DNA of 64,000 bases from Sipunculus nudus (GCA_026874595.1 CM049316.1:42547695-42611694); one strand, 5' to 3'; counted from the first letter of the stretch, positions 26,596 through 40,740 are shown. The notes: generated from the letters alone by a model not told the origin. Made by a program: numbers and translations.

Positions 26596-28052
26596 TAATT
26601 CTTATATCTTAACGTGTCTGCGGCAGAATATAGATATTGAAATCCAAGTAAGTATTCTTGTAACATTTAATAATATTCATAGACAAAAGAAAATATATTC
26701 AAAATTCAAAATTGATTAAAAAAGTTTCAGTTATTGCAAACATATTTATTCAATAATTATTCGTATAGAGCCATTAATTTTTACCCAAAATATATTATGA
26801 GAAATTCAGAAATTATGTCCAGGGAATAGATCGCTAGCTATACTAATAATTCTAAAGATTGCAGTTATGAAATTGGATGTGAATGTGATCTATTTCTCAT
26901 GTTTTGAAATTTACTTTGATAGTAAAATTATCACAAGCGTATCTTAAGTTTTTGGAACTCGAGAAAACTTTATCACCAGTGCTGTATGCGAATCCGGGGG
27001 GGGGGGGGGCACCAGTCGATCGACCGATTTTGGATTATTGGAGGAGTGAGCAAACACAATGTGCAAAACTGATCGGGATTTATATCTTAGGTTATGGAGG
27101 TTTCTTTGATATATACCGTGTTACTATAAAAAGTTATCTAATAATATGATACATATAACGATTATGTAATAAATTAAATCATAATTCAATAAGCATATCT
27201 TGATTCTATCATACACTATTTTGTGATTTGGAAAATACACCAAAATACTGTCAGAAATAATATATATAACAATTTATCGCGATATTGTAATACTTATTAT
27301 TATGATGTGATACACGTTTGATACACTTTGTGGCCGGTGTTTATCCAGGATACCATGCATATTGTTGTGATTAGCTCCACCGCCGTGTTCTAGTAAGGCT
27401 AGGGTTCCCTCTTTGATTAGAAACCCCCTCCCCCATCCCTTCCCTCTGAAAACAAGCCCTCCTAATGAATATGTGACTAGACCAACCGACCAAGACAAGT
27501 CATATAGATATATCAATCAATTAATAAAATTTTCGAAAGACATTTCAATTTTACATACATATTTTGCAATAAGAAATGGGCGACCCATCGGTCGATCGAT
27601 TGATGGCGGGTAACATATATATGCATATACATACACAATCATACATACATGCAATCCTTTTACAGAAGCATTATACGTATGACACATTTACAAGTAAATC
27701 CGAATATAACGGTTATGTAATTAACACATGCACAGACTACACACACACACATCCACCCGTATGTAGTCATGAATAATTTACACACACAGACCTAATGTAC
27801 TGGATGCAGGAAACAAGCTATATCGTGATGGCCAAAAGTAAAAGAGCATCATGATCGGGTTTGTTATAAACACATAAGCACATGAAAAATATGTCCACAC
27901 ACATGTACACACTAGTCGTATAAAATTAACTGCAGGTATATTTTGGTAACGACTATAAATACGACTATATAAGACCTCGCTTAGGCGACCATCTCGGAAA
28001 TGCGACCACTTTGCGAGTTCCCATTGGTAGTCGTAATTTTGAGGTTTTACTG

Positions 28053-28102
<50 letters not shown>

Positions 28103-28561
28103 TCGTATACTCACACATATTTCAAAGCGACCGGATAAATCCAACCGCACTTGGAGACACTGTAGATGTAAAAGTTAAAGGCCTATTGCGACATTCAACC
28201 ATGAATAATTCACACACAGAGACACAAACGTGTGCAAATCATAATGCATAACACCCGTTTCGGGAGGTGATCCACTTTCGAGACAATCCCGAAAGTGAGG
28301 TGTTCTGGGGTAACACGCCAAGAGTATTAACAAATTATCAATCCATTATAATGTCATGGACATTATATTGGATTAATAATTTGTGAATAATCTTTCCGTC
28401 TTAGCACGAAATCCGAAATCAATTTTGGTTTCAGCACGCCGGTGGAAAATTAGAAAGGCATGCCTGTTGACACAAATATAAACGACTTAGAAGTTCAAAG
28501 ATAGTACGGTTAGTACCTATACAATATATTTAACACACCGAGGTGTTATGCATGAGTGGCT

Positions 28562-28706
28562 CAGGCGCGAATCCAGGATTTTTTTCAGGGAGGGATCAAC
28601 GGGTGTTATTCATAAATATTGTCTAAAAAAAGGTTGTTGGTTGAGAGCAGGGGGCGGGGGGGGGGGGGTTCGACCCCCACCCCACCCCCGCTGGATCCGC
28701 GCCTGC
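28562..28706. mobile_element. Short MITE-like repeat with CAGGCGCG ends
   Basis: Inverted ends CAGGCGCGAATCCAGGATT and CTGGATCCGCGCCTG bound about 145 bp that include a G-run. A copy occurs in unit 2 (about 35527-35664). A related block with GGATCCGCCCCTG lies at 28790-28955 (unit 2: 35748-35910). CAGG...CCTG ends suggest hAT-like non-autonomous elements; no clean target duplication was seen. Confidence 0.45.
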
Positions 28707-29068
28707 TGGCTGTATAGTATATAGAGTCGTCTTCTTGGTACTTATTAACATCGATCAGGACATGGTAATATGCTACTACGTCAGGAAGCAGAAGCGGATC
28801 TAGGGGGGGGGGGGGTCCAGGGGGTCCCGACCCCCTTTTTCCTCCGAAGGAACCTATTCTTAAGGGTTGGGCGGACCTGGGGAATTTTTTTTAGGTTTTC
28901 ATCAGTCCTCCTGGGTTGGACTCCCCCTTTTCCTAAATCCAGGATCCGCCCCTGGTTCCGAAGGCCAGTGAGACCGACCAAATAATTGCACTCCTTGATT
29001 TAACACTGCACCAAGGGCCACCTTCTACCACGTACAGCAGACACTCTTTTATGTCATAAATATAAATA

Positions 29069-29120
29069 CTGACGTCAGCTCGTAAGTTTGAGGGGATTTC
29101 CGGCTCTATTTATACATTGC
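29069..29120 (+). promoter_or_regulatory. Promoter-like cluster: CRE/MARE, kappa-B-like site, TATA-like
   Basis: CTGACGTCAGC (29069-29079), GGGGATTTCC (29092-29101) and a TATTTATA stretch follow each other within 50 bp. The arrangement is kept in unit 2 (CTGACGTCAGC at 36027-36037, kappa-B-like site near 36060). No ORF of substance follows, so it may drive a non-coding or transposon transcript, or be coincidence. Confidence 0.3.
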
Positions 29121-29620
29121 ATGTCTTAGATATAGTGTACAGGGTAACCTGGAGTTATATTTTATGTGCCTCGTATGTGATCATTGGGTCATATCATCGT
29201 ATATATATATCCTATATATAGTATATTATCATTCTTCTGATCGAGCGGACCGATATCCTCAGTATGTGTGTGTGTAAGTGAGTGCGTGGGGGTTGTAATT
29301 GTGGCGATAAAGGGGGATTCACCGACTGATTTGACCGAATAAAACCTGTTTATTAGGGCCGTTGGATATGACTGATAACATTTATCAATAAAACTTGTAG
29401 GATATGATATATAATATATAGGGGCAAGAAGGTTTAAATACACAGGCTTGACACTGGAATAATTGTAAAGCAGAAGACAAGTTAGGAAAATTCAGGTTCA
29501 ATGCTCCAGCTGTACGATCCAAGGCAGAAATTCTGCTTCGGTCCAAATATATATATATATATATAAATGTTTCCATTAGTCTTAGTTTAATAAGCTTGCA
29601 GGTCCTGTGTTTGCAGGGTT

Positions 29621-30513
29621 GTTTATCAAGCTTTCCGTAGTCTAGGGGAAGAGCAAAGGACTCAAAGCCGGGAGATCGTGCGTTCGAATATCAGTCAAGG
29701 CCCACCCAGGGCAAGTGCTCTGCAGGTTGATTTGGGAAGACTGTGCCGGACAGCTGTGTATCACTCACTAACAAGAGCACCTTTTGGAGGCTCCTCTTTG
29801 TTATGTCCCAATGGGGATGACACACACTAAATACCCGGAGGCGCCTGGTTGACCCTGTCACGTTGTCCAAAACAGGTATGGAATTCTGCAGATGTACATA
29901 GTGCTCTGTTTAGCAAGCTTTACAAAAGGGAGGCAGTTACCTCCATAAAAAATCTAAAAAAAAACTTTCTTTGCTCTACTATCAGACCATGCTTTCTCAG
30001 GTTTTTTTTTCTGATTGTATCAATATAAGGGTTACTGGACCGATTTCAAGGAAACTTTATGGAACTTTGGAACATATGATAAAGAACAGATTGAAGTTAG
30101 TCGTGGATGAAGTTAGCGGGGGGAATCCAGTATTGTTTGTCTTGGTGGAGGTATGCGCTTTACTGAGTGTGCTCTAGTTTCATATAATTTTATCATATTT
30201 ATGTCCTATGTTTTCATGTACTATGACATTATGTTATACCTTTTTCTTCATTATATTTCATTCCATATTTCCTTTATTCATTTACGGATTACTGACCAGA
30301 TCCTCGCTGTGTATTTAAAGTAGCTATATATAGGGTCTACTTGTAAACACTTTTGTGTTAATGTACAGCAAATACTCTGTTACTAACCTCACATTAAGCG
30401 CTGCAGGGTATCAGTTAAGGGGGAGTGTCTGTTAATACTTGCCTGGTCAGGGCCATGGGTTGACTGTGTTGATATATGTATTTGACGAAGGACTCTTAAA
30501 ATAAAGATTTTTT
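29621..30513 (+). repeat. Retroposon-like composite with tRNA-type promoter head, unit 1
   Basis: A polymerase III-like A box, TAGTCTAGGGGAA (29638-29650), and a B-box-like GCGTTCGAATA (29680-29690) lie about 40 bp apart, as in tRNA-derived SINEs. Downstream, AACTTTATGGAACTTTGG and a GGTGGAGGTATGCGCTTTACTGAG-like block resemble SINE/LINE tails I associate with invertebrates. The element closes in AATAAAGATTTTTTT. The 68-codon frame in it is not a gene. The copy in unit 2 is at about 36600-37493. Confidence 0.5.
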
Positions 30514-31319
30514 TACATGAGTATTAAGTGATAATGACTATTTTGGGTGGTCATGTTAACGAGTTTGTCGTTTTAGCGGGATATCATTTTTACCAGGTGC
30601 ATGTGCCAAAAGGGACGTTGTCACTAAAACCAGACCGACTGTTCAATATGTTTGTATTTTTTCTAACGGAACCTGTACTTTGTACAAAACATCCTGCTAT
30701 GGTACAGTATATTTGTAAATCCAGTCTACAGGTTTTTTATTTTTTTTTTATTTCTGAACGCAAGACTCCCACGGGTTATGTTAACGACAGCGACGTCGGG
30801 CGTAGAGCATGCAGGAAATTCGGTATATATAAAGATAGGATGGTTTGTATGTGCACATGTTTTCGTTTGCGTTAATTCTTCAAACTCAGCTTAATATTTC
30901 GATTTCCGGTTGTTAACAATGCTCAAATTGTTAAGTGCTCAAAATGATAAGTGACAATTGCAGTACAGTTTTAAGTATGACTTGTGTCATAACTATCAGT
31001 CCGTCATTATTGCCTACGGCTATACACTCACTCACATGCATATGTAGCTCGTTTACAGGACCACCCCGTTAACAGGGTCATTTCGTTTACTTAACCACAT
31101 CGCCTACACGACCGTCTCGTTTATACTCATACCCTTCAAGAGGAACGGACATTCAGCTAACTTGACCACCTCGATTTCAACCCCCCCCCCCCCCCACTAC
31201 CACCCCAACTAGGCTAACTAACCCCCCCCCCCACACACACACACCTCCTCCTCCAACACGACCACTCTGCTAACAGGGCCAACCAGCTAACATGACCACC
31301 CCGCCAAAATGACCTTTCT

Positions 31320-31380
<61 letters not shown>

Positions 31381-31854
31381 TTATATATACATATATAAGC
31401 GCTAAGCTAACATGACCACATCGCTAACATGACCATCATGCCAACACTATACATATATACACGTTCCTGCGTCTTCCCCCATGCATGCATGTGGTTGGGT
31501 CAGATAAGTATACATGTGTATATCAAACACTCGGAATGCTGTAAGAAAAAAATATGTTGCGGTTAAATTATACAGGTTTGTACAGGAACATATTTGATCT
31601 TTGTCCGTTAATTTTATTGAAATTCGGGTTTTAAAATAAACTTTTTCTGGGATTCCCCTCTCAAAGTTAGGAAGTAACAAACACAGGTTTATTAAAAATC
31701 CGAACTGATAAAAATTCTAAAGATGGTTATACAGTAAGTCGACTGAGTTTGTGGCCTTGATCATGTTTACTGCTCTAACAATGCAAATAACTGTCTGGTT
31801 CAACGAAGACGTGCACGACTCTCTGCATGTGTACCACCAGACTGGCCATTAATT

Positions 31855-32140
31855 ATAATAATAATAATAATAATAAGAATAATAATAATAAGAATAATAA
31901 TTATAATAATAAAAAATAATAATAGTAATAATAATATTAAAAATAATAATAATAATAATAAATAATAATAACTGATAATAAATAATAAAAATAATATTAA
32001 TGATAATAATAATAATAATAATAATGATAATAATAATAATAATAATAATAAAAATAATAATAATAAAAATTATTATTATTATTAATATAACAACAATAAT
32101 GATAATAACACCGATAATAATAATAATAATAATAATTACG
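31855..32140. repeat. Imperfect (AAT)n array, unit 2
   Basis: Counterpart of the unit 1 array, longer and differently interrupted, which shows independent slippage after duplication. Confidence 0.9.
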
Positions 32141-32238
32141 TTTGGTTGATTGTCATTCTTCTTCTATAATCATTTATTATAAAACGACAAAGAGAGATCG
32201 TTGTATGATATATCATATGTATTATCATCATACATATA

Positions 32239-32290
<52 letters not shown>

Positions 32291-32468
32291 CATTAAAAAA
32301 AATGCACCAGTTAATTAAACTTTTTCAACTTATGTAATTTTCATTGGTAAACTGCGTGCCTCGATGTCTAAATGCTGACAATGCAAATAACTTTTGGGTT
32401 CAGTGATTGTGTAAGGATGTTAGTGAGTAGGCGTTTAGCAATAGCGGAATGTACGAAGCCTCGACATA

Positions 32469-32515
<47 letters not shown>

Positions 32516-32589
32516 TCATAAATATATACACAAATGTATATATATATATAAGTCATAAATATATACATAAATGTATATATATATATATA

Positions 32590-32631
<42 letters not shown>

Positions 32632-33365
32632 ACATATATATGTATGTGTGTATGGTGTGTGAATATATATAGGAGTGTGTTTAAAATTTCAAGGGCTTGG
32701 AAATGATACGGACAGGTTTGGGTTAATAACTCTATTACTTAAGAAGGGGGAAGGGGGGCTAATGCACGTGACCCAAATTTAGGGTTCTAAATTGTACGTC
32801 GGTCAGTGACAGACCAACACCGTGTATCGAACCAGACCGTAACGACGGCACCCTCCACGGCCGACTGTCTCCGTGTATGCCGGTGGTTTACCTCACGGCC
32901 GTATGCTTTGTAAAATCTGTCAATATTTACTCATGAAGGGTCCGTTCTGGTGGTATACATGTAGTGTTATAGTAGTCACAGTATGACACATACATATATT
33001 CATACATACCACATTGATTCACATGGGTAAAACTGCATACACTGTGTATATTTTAACATAGGCCTACATGTGGGATAATTCATATCGGTAAATCATACAT
33101 ATAATATACTGCATTAATAGACTCACCGCACCGATAGAATGAGAAGAGTCGCTCAAAGACTTTACGCTATAATTTGTTTATTTAAGTGTATATACGTATA
33201 ACTCCATGCCTTTCAAAATTGCAGGTTCATATATTAATATTTAAGAAAATGGGGCCGCAGATGGGTTTGACATACGTGCATATATATATACATGCATGCA
33301 CATACATACATACATATACGTATATACATATCACATACATTCACACATGCATGCATGCATGCATA

Positions 33366-33417
<52 letters not shown>

Positions 33418-33883
33418 TAATTCTTATATCTTAACTTATCTGCGGCAGAATATAGATATTGAAATCCAAGTAAGTATTCTTGTAACATTTCATAATATTC
33501 ATATACATAAGAAAATATATTCAAAATTCAAAATTGATTAAAAAAGTTTCAGTTATTGCAAACATATTTATTCAATAATTATTCTTATAGAGCCATTATT
33601 TTTTACCCAAAATATATCATGAGAAATTCAGAAATTATGTAAAGGGAATAGATCGCTAGCTATACTAATAATTCTAAAGAGTGCAATTATAAATTGGATG
33701 TGAATGTGATCTATTTCTCATGTTTTGAAATTTACTTTAATAGTAAAATTATCACAAGCGTATCTTAAGTTTTTGGAACTCGAGAAAACTTTATCATCAG
33801 TGCTGTATGCGAATCCGGGGGGGGGGGGGGGGGGGGGCATGGTCACCTGCGGCATCATCCTTGGCTATGTTCCTGTTGTATAT

Positions 33884-34584
33884 GTTACGCGCCATCGGTC
33901 GATCAAGCCCATCGGCCGATGGGCTTGCGCCCCCAGTCGATCGACCGATTTTGGATTATTGGAGGAGTGAGCAAACACAATGTGCAAAACTGATCGGGAT
34001 TTATATCTTAGGTTATGGAGGTTTCTTTGATATATACCGTGTTACTATAAAAAGTTATCTAATAATATGATACATATAACGATTATGTAATAAATTATAT
34101 CATAATTCAATAAGCATATCTTGATTCTATCATACACTATTTTGTGATTTGAAAAATACACCAAGATACTGTTAGAAATAATATATATAACAATTTATCG
34201 CGATATTGTAATACTTATTATTATGATGTGATACACGTTTGATACACTTTGTGGCCAGTGTTTATCCAGGATACCATGCATATTGTTGTGATTAGCTCCA
34301 CCGCCGTGTTCTAGTAAGGCTAGGTTTCCCTCTTTGATTAGAAACCCCCTCCCCCATCCCTTCCCTCCGAAAACTAGCCCTCCTAATGAATATGTGACTA
34401 GACCAACCGACCAAGACAGGTCATATCGATATATCAATCAATTAATAAAATTTTCGAAAGACATTTTCTTTCAATTTTACATACATATTTTGCAATAAGA
34501 AATGGGCGACCCATCGGTCGATCGTTTGATGGCGCAAACGCATCGGCCGATGCATGGGCTATAGATCGACCGATGGCGCGTAAC
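33884..34584. mobile_element. Element with GTTACGCGCCATCGGTCGATC inverted ends, about 700 bp
   Basis: GTTACGCGCCATCGGTCGAT starts at 33884 and its complement ends at 34584. Just inside both ends are further CATCGGCCGATG and CGATCGACCGAT palindromes. Flanks are TATAT-rich, so a TA-type target is possible. Unit 1 holds a reduced version (about 27005-27614) in which parts of both ends are missing. No ORF of interest is present. Confidence 0.5.
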
Positions 34585-35026
34585 ATATATATGCATATAC
34601 ATACCCAATCATACATACATGCAACGTCCTTTTACAGAAGCATTATACGTATGACACTTTTACAAGTAAATCCGAATATAACGGTTATTTAATTAACACA
34701 TGCACAGACTACACACACACACATCCACCCGTGTGTAGTCATGAATAATTTACACACACACAGACTTAATGTACTGGATGCAGGAAACAAGCTATATCGT
34801 GATGGCCAAAAGTAAAAGAGCATCATGATCGGGTTTGTTATAAACACATAAGCACATGAAAAATATGTCCACACACATGTACACACTAGTCGCATAAAAT
34901 TAACTGCAGGTATATTTTGGTTACGACTATAAATACGACTATATAAGACCTCGCTTAGGCGACCATCTCGGAAATGCGACCACTTTGCGAGTTCCCATTG
35001 GCAGTCGTAATTTCGAGGTTTTACTG

Positions 35027-35064
<38 letters not shown>

Positions 35065-37524
35065 TTCATATACTTACACATATTTCAAATCGATAAGTCC
35101 AACCGCACTTGAAGACACTGTAGATGTAAAAGTTAAAGGCCTATTGCGACATTCAACCATGAATAATTCACACACAGAGACACAAACGTGTGAAAATCAT
35201 AATGCATAACACCCGTTTCGGGAGGTGATCTACTTTCGAGACAATCCCGAAAGTGAGGTGTTCTGGGGTAACACGCCAAGAGTATTAACAAATTATCAAT
35301 CCATTATAATGTCATGGACATTATATTGGATTGATAATTTGTGAATACTCTTGCCGTCTTAGCACGAAATCCGAAATCAATTTTGGTTTCAGCACGCCGG
35401 TGCAAAATTAGAAAGCCATGCCTGTTGACACAAATATAAACGACTTAGAAGTTCAAAGATAGTACGGTTAGTACCTATACAATATAGGCCTATTTAACAC
35501 ACCGAGGTGTTATGCATGAGTGGCTCAGGCGCGAATCCAGGATTTTTTTCAGGGAGGGATCAACGGGTGTTATTCATTAATATTGTCTAAAAAAAGGTTG
35601 TTGGTTGAGAGCAGGGGACGGGGAGTTCGACCCCCACCCCATCCCCTCTGGATCCGCGCCTGCTGGCTGTATAGTATATAGAGTCGTCTTCTTGGTACTT
35701 ATTAACATCGATCAGGACATGGTAATATGCTACTACGTCAGGAAGCAGAAGCGGATCTAGGGGGGGGGGGGGGGGGGTCCAGGGGGTCCCGACCCCCCTT
35801 TTTCCTCCGAAGCAAACTATTCTGAATGGTTGGGCGGACATGGGGAATTTTTTTAGGTTTTCATCAGTCCTCCTGGGTTGGACTCCCCCTTTTCCAGGAT
35901 CCGCCCCTGGTTCCGAAGGCCAGTGAGACCGACCAAATAATTGCACTCCTTGATTTAAGACTGCACCCAGTGCCACCATCTACCACGTACAGCAGACAAT
36001 TTCTTTTTATGTCATAAATATAAATACTGACGTCAGCTCGTAAGCTGGAGACAAGTTCGAGGGGATTTCCGGCTCTATTTATACATTGCATGTCTTAGAT
36101 ATAGTGTACAGGGTAACCTGTAATTATATTTTATGTGCCTCGTATGTGAACATTGGGTCATATCATCGTATATATATTTCCTATATATAGTATATTATCA
36201 TTCTTCTGATCGAGCGGACCGATATCCTCAGTATGTGTGTGTGTGAGTGTGTGCGTGGGGGGGGGGGGGGTTGTAACTGTGGCGATAAAGGGGGATTCAC
36301 CGACTGGTTTGACCGAATAAAACCTGTTTTATTAGGGCCGTTGGATATGACTGATAACATTTATCAATAAAACTTGTAGGATATGATACATAATATATAG
36401 GGGCAAGAAGGTTTAAATACACAGGCTTGACACTGGAATAATTGTAAAGCAGAAGACAAGTTAGGAAAATTCAGGTTCAATGCTCCAGCTGTACGATCCA
36501 AGGCAGAAATTCTTCTTCGGTCCAAATATATATATATATAAATGTTTCCATTAGTCTAAGTTTAATAAGCTTGCAGGTCCTGTGTTTGCAGGGTTGTTTA
36601 TCAAGCTTTCCGTAGTCTAGGGGAAGAGCAAAGAACTCAAAGCCGGGAGATCGTTAGTTCGAATATCAGTCAAGGCCCACCCAGGGCAAGTGCTCTGCAG
36701 GTTGATTTGGGAAGACTGTGCCGGACAGCTGTGTATCACTCACTAACAAGAGCACCTTTTGGAGGCTCCTCTTTGTTATGTCCCAATGGGGATGACACAC
36801 TCTAAATACCCGGAGGCGCCTGGTTGACCCTGTCACGTTGTCCAAAACAGGTATGGAAATCTGCAGATGTACATAGTGCTCTGTTTAGCAAGCTTTACAA
36901 AAGGGAGGCAGTTACCTCCATAAAAAATCTAAAAAAAAACTTTCTTTGCTCTACTATCAGATCATGCTTTCATCAAGGTTTTTCTGATTGTAGCAGTATA
37001 AGGGTTACTGGACTGATTTCCAGGAAACTTTATGGAACTTTGGAACATATGATAAAGAACAGATTGAAGTTAGTCGTGGATGAAGTTAGCGGGGGGAATC
37101 CAGTATTGTTTTGTCTTGGTGGAGGTATGCGCTTTACTGAGTGTGCTCTAGTTTCATATGATTTTATCATATTTATGTCCTATGTTTTCATGTACTATGA
37201 CATTATGTTATATCTTTTTCTTCATTATATTTCATTCCATATTTCCTTTATTCATTTACGGATTACTGACCAGATCCTCGCTGTGTATTTAAAGTAGCTA
37301 TATATAGGGTCTACTTGTAAACACTTTTGTGTTAATGTACAGCAAATACTCTGTTACTAACCTCACATTAAGCGCTGCAGGGTATCAGTTAAGGGGGAGT
37401 GTCTGTAAATACATGCCTGGTCAGGGCCATGGGTTGACTGTGTTGATATATGTGTTTGACGAAGGACTCTTAAAATAAAGATTTTTTTTACATGAGTATT
37501 AAGTGATAATGACTATTTTGGGTG

Positions 37525-37682
37525 ATACATTTGCCCTATTATCACTGGAATACCCGAGAGCCGGTCATTTCACCAGTCCATCGGTTGTTTACAAACTTTT
37601 TTGAAAATATAGACTATAATTCTGTAGTCTGGGGGCAGTTTTAATGTGTATTGTTTTATTTGCAAAATGTAGGCTGACGCGA

Positions 37683-37748
<66 letters not shown>

Positions 37749-40085
37749 AGGGCTAAATACGTCCTTTGTTGTATATGGTCTATAACCTTGTGTTTATTGA
37801 TTTCACGTTTCACCCTAGCGACAGCTTGTCACCCCAAACGTCGATTTTAGATGAACTGAAGATGATGGGGCCCTATCAGTTTTTTTTCCGAAGGCCTGAG
37901 TGTCATGTTGTCATGGCTAGTTTCACCCACGTTTGGGGACCACGCAGATCAAAGCCATGTAAATCTCATCCATGCAGCAAATTCACCCTCTGACCAAGCA
38001 TGCAGGATGGATAAATATTGTAGATTTAGGAAGAACTATATATATAAGCGACCGGCAGAACCTCCACAATCAGCTCATTCATAGTGATCTTGGGGATAAC
38101 AATTCACTGATATCCACATTCGTTCTGATTTTTCCATTTATATGTATATATGGTCAGGTCATATATGGATTGGTCAGAAACTAGGTTCCGGGTTTTGCCA
38201 GTGAATCAGTTTTACACGTTTTCAGAAGTCCCTAATCACAGAAATAAGACCACTTACAATATACACATATACCACATTTTCTGCATTCAAGATACAACCC
38301 GGTAAGACTGGATACAAAGTTAAAGGACGGGTTCTGGATTTTATATATAGAAGCTCCTGATTGTATACTTGCTACCGTTGTGTTCAGGATAATTAATTTG
38401 TTTGCCATGCACATGAGCATTGAAAAATAATTATGCCAAAATTGTAAACTTGAATACACTGATATATGGAACCGTTTGCCAGTTAAGCAGGAATACATAC
38501 TTGTTAATTGTCCAACTTTTAATTTACTAAAGGCGCTCGCCAAAATTTCTTTAATTCAGAAAATAAGTTCAGGTTACATCAGGATATATCAAATGTATAG
38601 CTACTTTTTTCATTAAAAGATTTATCGTTTTTTAAATTTATCGCTTTATTCAACACACCAACTCCCACTCTCATTCAAATTACCGTTTTCAGGTAACACA
38701 CGTCTCGCATTCCTTTTATCCCATCATCACACATACATCACACAACTCGTGTTTCAGCCTCAAAACACAACAAAACTCATGAATAAAATTGATGCTCGGT
38801 TTTACTCATTTCTTTATCAAATTCAGTCCAAAGTATGTCTTTATACTCTTGCATGCACTATGCTGACCTACAAACGTGCGTACACATAGCTTCAAACTTA
38901 GCTGCCTGTAATAATAGTACGCCACTTCACGTCAACCTGTTGTGTGACGTCACACGCACTCCTCGATATAACAGCCCGCGTGTACAAAGGGGGTCGTATA
39001 TATCCTACAGATAAATGATGTACAAACATGATTTGCACTGATGAACATGTATGGTGATTGAATAAAAACACCCAAGTTGGGTATATATTTGCTTGTATAA
39101 AGGTGGCACGCAGGCCTGCATGCTTCTATAAAATTGTGTAGAGACAGCACAGTATCACCCCTTTGTGACACAGCGTTCGTTTTCTTTAATCAACATTCAT
39201 TCCACCTATCTAAAACGACTCAAATACATAGATGACTTTTTTTTCACTGAACCGTACGGCATTACGTAACAAATTCCTCAATTAACTCTCCTAAAATAGC
39301 AGATACCTAGCATTATGACGTAACAATGACGTCACTCCACAACCTTTGTAGGTATACCCTTTGAACAGTCATTGGGTGCTGATCAAATTTGTCTCACTGA
39401 GATTTGCTTTCGGGTTCAAGTTCATCGATAAAGCTCTGCCATTGGCAAAGTCCGTGGTCGGCACATGCAATGCATTAACATATTATAGCAATGCATTAAC
39501 ATATTATATACATATATACAAACACCAACATAACAACTTTGTATAATAACACACCTATATAAATAATTAACAACTTGAATGCATGGCGTCTCACTTGACG
39601 TTACAAAGAAGTTCTCTTTAACCAATGACGAGCTTTATCGGGATCACGTGACCCTATATAGCATATCTCTCATGTCCATAAACTGACAACATTCAAAACC
39701 GACTGTAATAATGCCCATGCATTAAGAAACAGTCAAGGTCGTATATTTTTGGTATTTTTTATTTTTTCGTTTTTTTTTTTTATCCCCGAAGGTTTTTTTT
39801 TTTTATTTTGACAACAGATGTATCACCTGTTTTCAACATGTTTGCTGGTTTGCCTTGCATGTGTTCTTTTTTTTCTTTTGTTTTGCTTGTTCTTACTTAG
39901 CTCTTATTTGATATGCGCCTAGCATTTGTTTCTCGTATTTCACGTATACGTTTCCATAACACACTTTCGCACATTTACACACATTTAATATATTGCTTTA
40001 AACATGATCCATGTTTCTTGACAAAGCCGGTGTATAGTTCTCAATATATATCACGAGTTCCCTCTCACTTAAGGTATTATGACTC

Positions 40086-40142
<57 letters not shown>

Positions 40143-40740
40143 AATGTGCACATATATGTAGTCGAAATCCTGACAAAATCGGTATTGTGTAAATTCGATA
40201 TTTTCGAGATTAACACTCTTTGTCTTGATAGTTAATACAAGTCCATTGACAACCTCTACGTACATACATATTTAGCGCTACACATTCTATATGACACTAT
40301 ATATATTCTGATAAAAATTCAGATTCACTGCACAACAAGTGACAATAAAAGATCCAGGACTTGTAATGTCTACGTCAGATATGAATTAACACTGCATCAG
40401 CTGTCAATCAAAACCAACAGTCAACCGATACCATACAATGATAATCGATTGCCAGCAGCTGTTGCAAACACGACTGTATGTGTAGAGATCAATAACTTAG
40501 TATATATATCATGTGAACAGATGAAAGAGACGCGTGATTCCAGAATGATGCTGTGGATAGTTATACAACAGTTTATCATATACAGCTCAGCATCATGGTT
40601 TTATGAAAAATAATGCTAATGCTTATTCTACATATCATGTTTGAATGGTTTTATGGTTTTATGATTTTTTTTCTCAACTGAGACTTTTTTTTAAAAGTAC
40701 ACACATTTAAAAATTAAACAGTATACATCTCGCATACCTG
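37525..40740. other. Intergenic stretch downstream of the Maf gene
   Basis: Compound (TG)n(GA)n at 37684-37740 ending in a G-run, and (TA)n at 40089-40141. T-rich tracts lie near 39750-39800. No supported exon. Part of 40740-40987 is probably Maf 3' UTR: AATAAA on the minus strand at 40963-40968 and ATTAAA near 40754-40759. Confidence 0.5.

Larger units (their letters stand above)
22901..30549 (+). repeat. Tandem segmental duplication, unit 1 (about 7.6 kb)
   Basis: The sequence from GGGTGGTCAT at 22901 recurs from 30545 onwards, with order and orientation preserved through to GACTATTTTGGGTG (ending at 30549 and 37524). Differences are scattered substitutions, microsatellite length changes, a roughly 1-kb segment (about 24730-25722) absent from unit 2, and small insertions. 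No intact gene is found in the unit. It contains the inverted GACCAC arrays, AAT-rich tracts (24209-24440), several (TA)n tracts and SINE-like sequence. Confidence 0.9.
30545..37524 (+). repeat. Tandem segmental duplication, unit 2 (about 7.0 kb)
   Basis: This is the second copy of the 22.9-30.5 kb unit. It lacks about 1 kb relative to unit 1 (junction near 32440, where GAGTAGGCGTTTA runs straight into GCAATAGCGG). It carries extra sequence near 33837-33937 and 34525-34575, and has altered microsatellites. The unit boundary shares GGGTG on both sides, consistent with microhomology-mediated or unequal exchange. Confidence 0.9.

Noticed and set aside
35587-35979. 130-codon minus frame with poly-Pro runs
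   Set aside because: Made from G-runs and short MITE-like sequence in the duplicated unit; no protein-like features.
36824-37297. 157-codon plus-strand frame in duplication unit 2
   Set aside because: It crosses the tRNA-headed retroposon-like repeat, and the homologous frame in unit 1 is broken, so it is repeat-derived.
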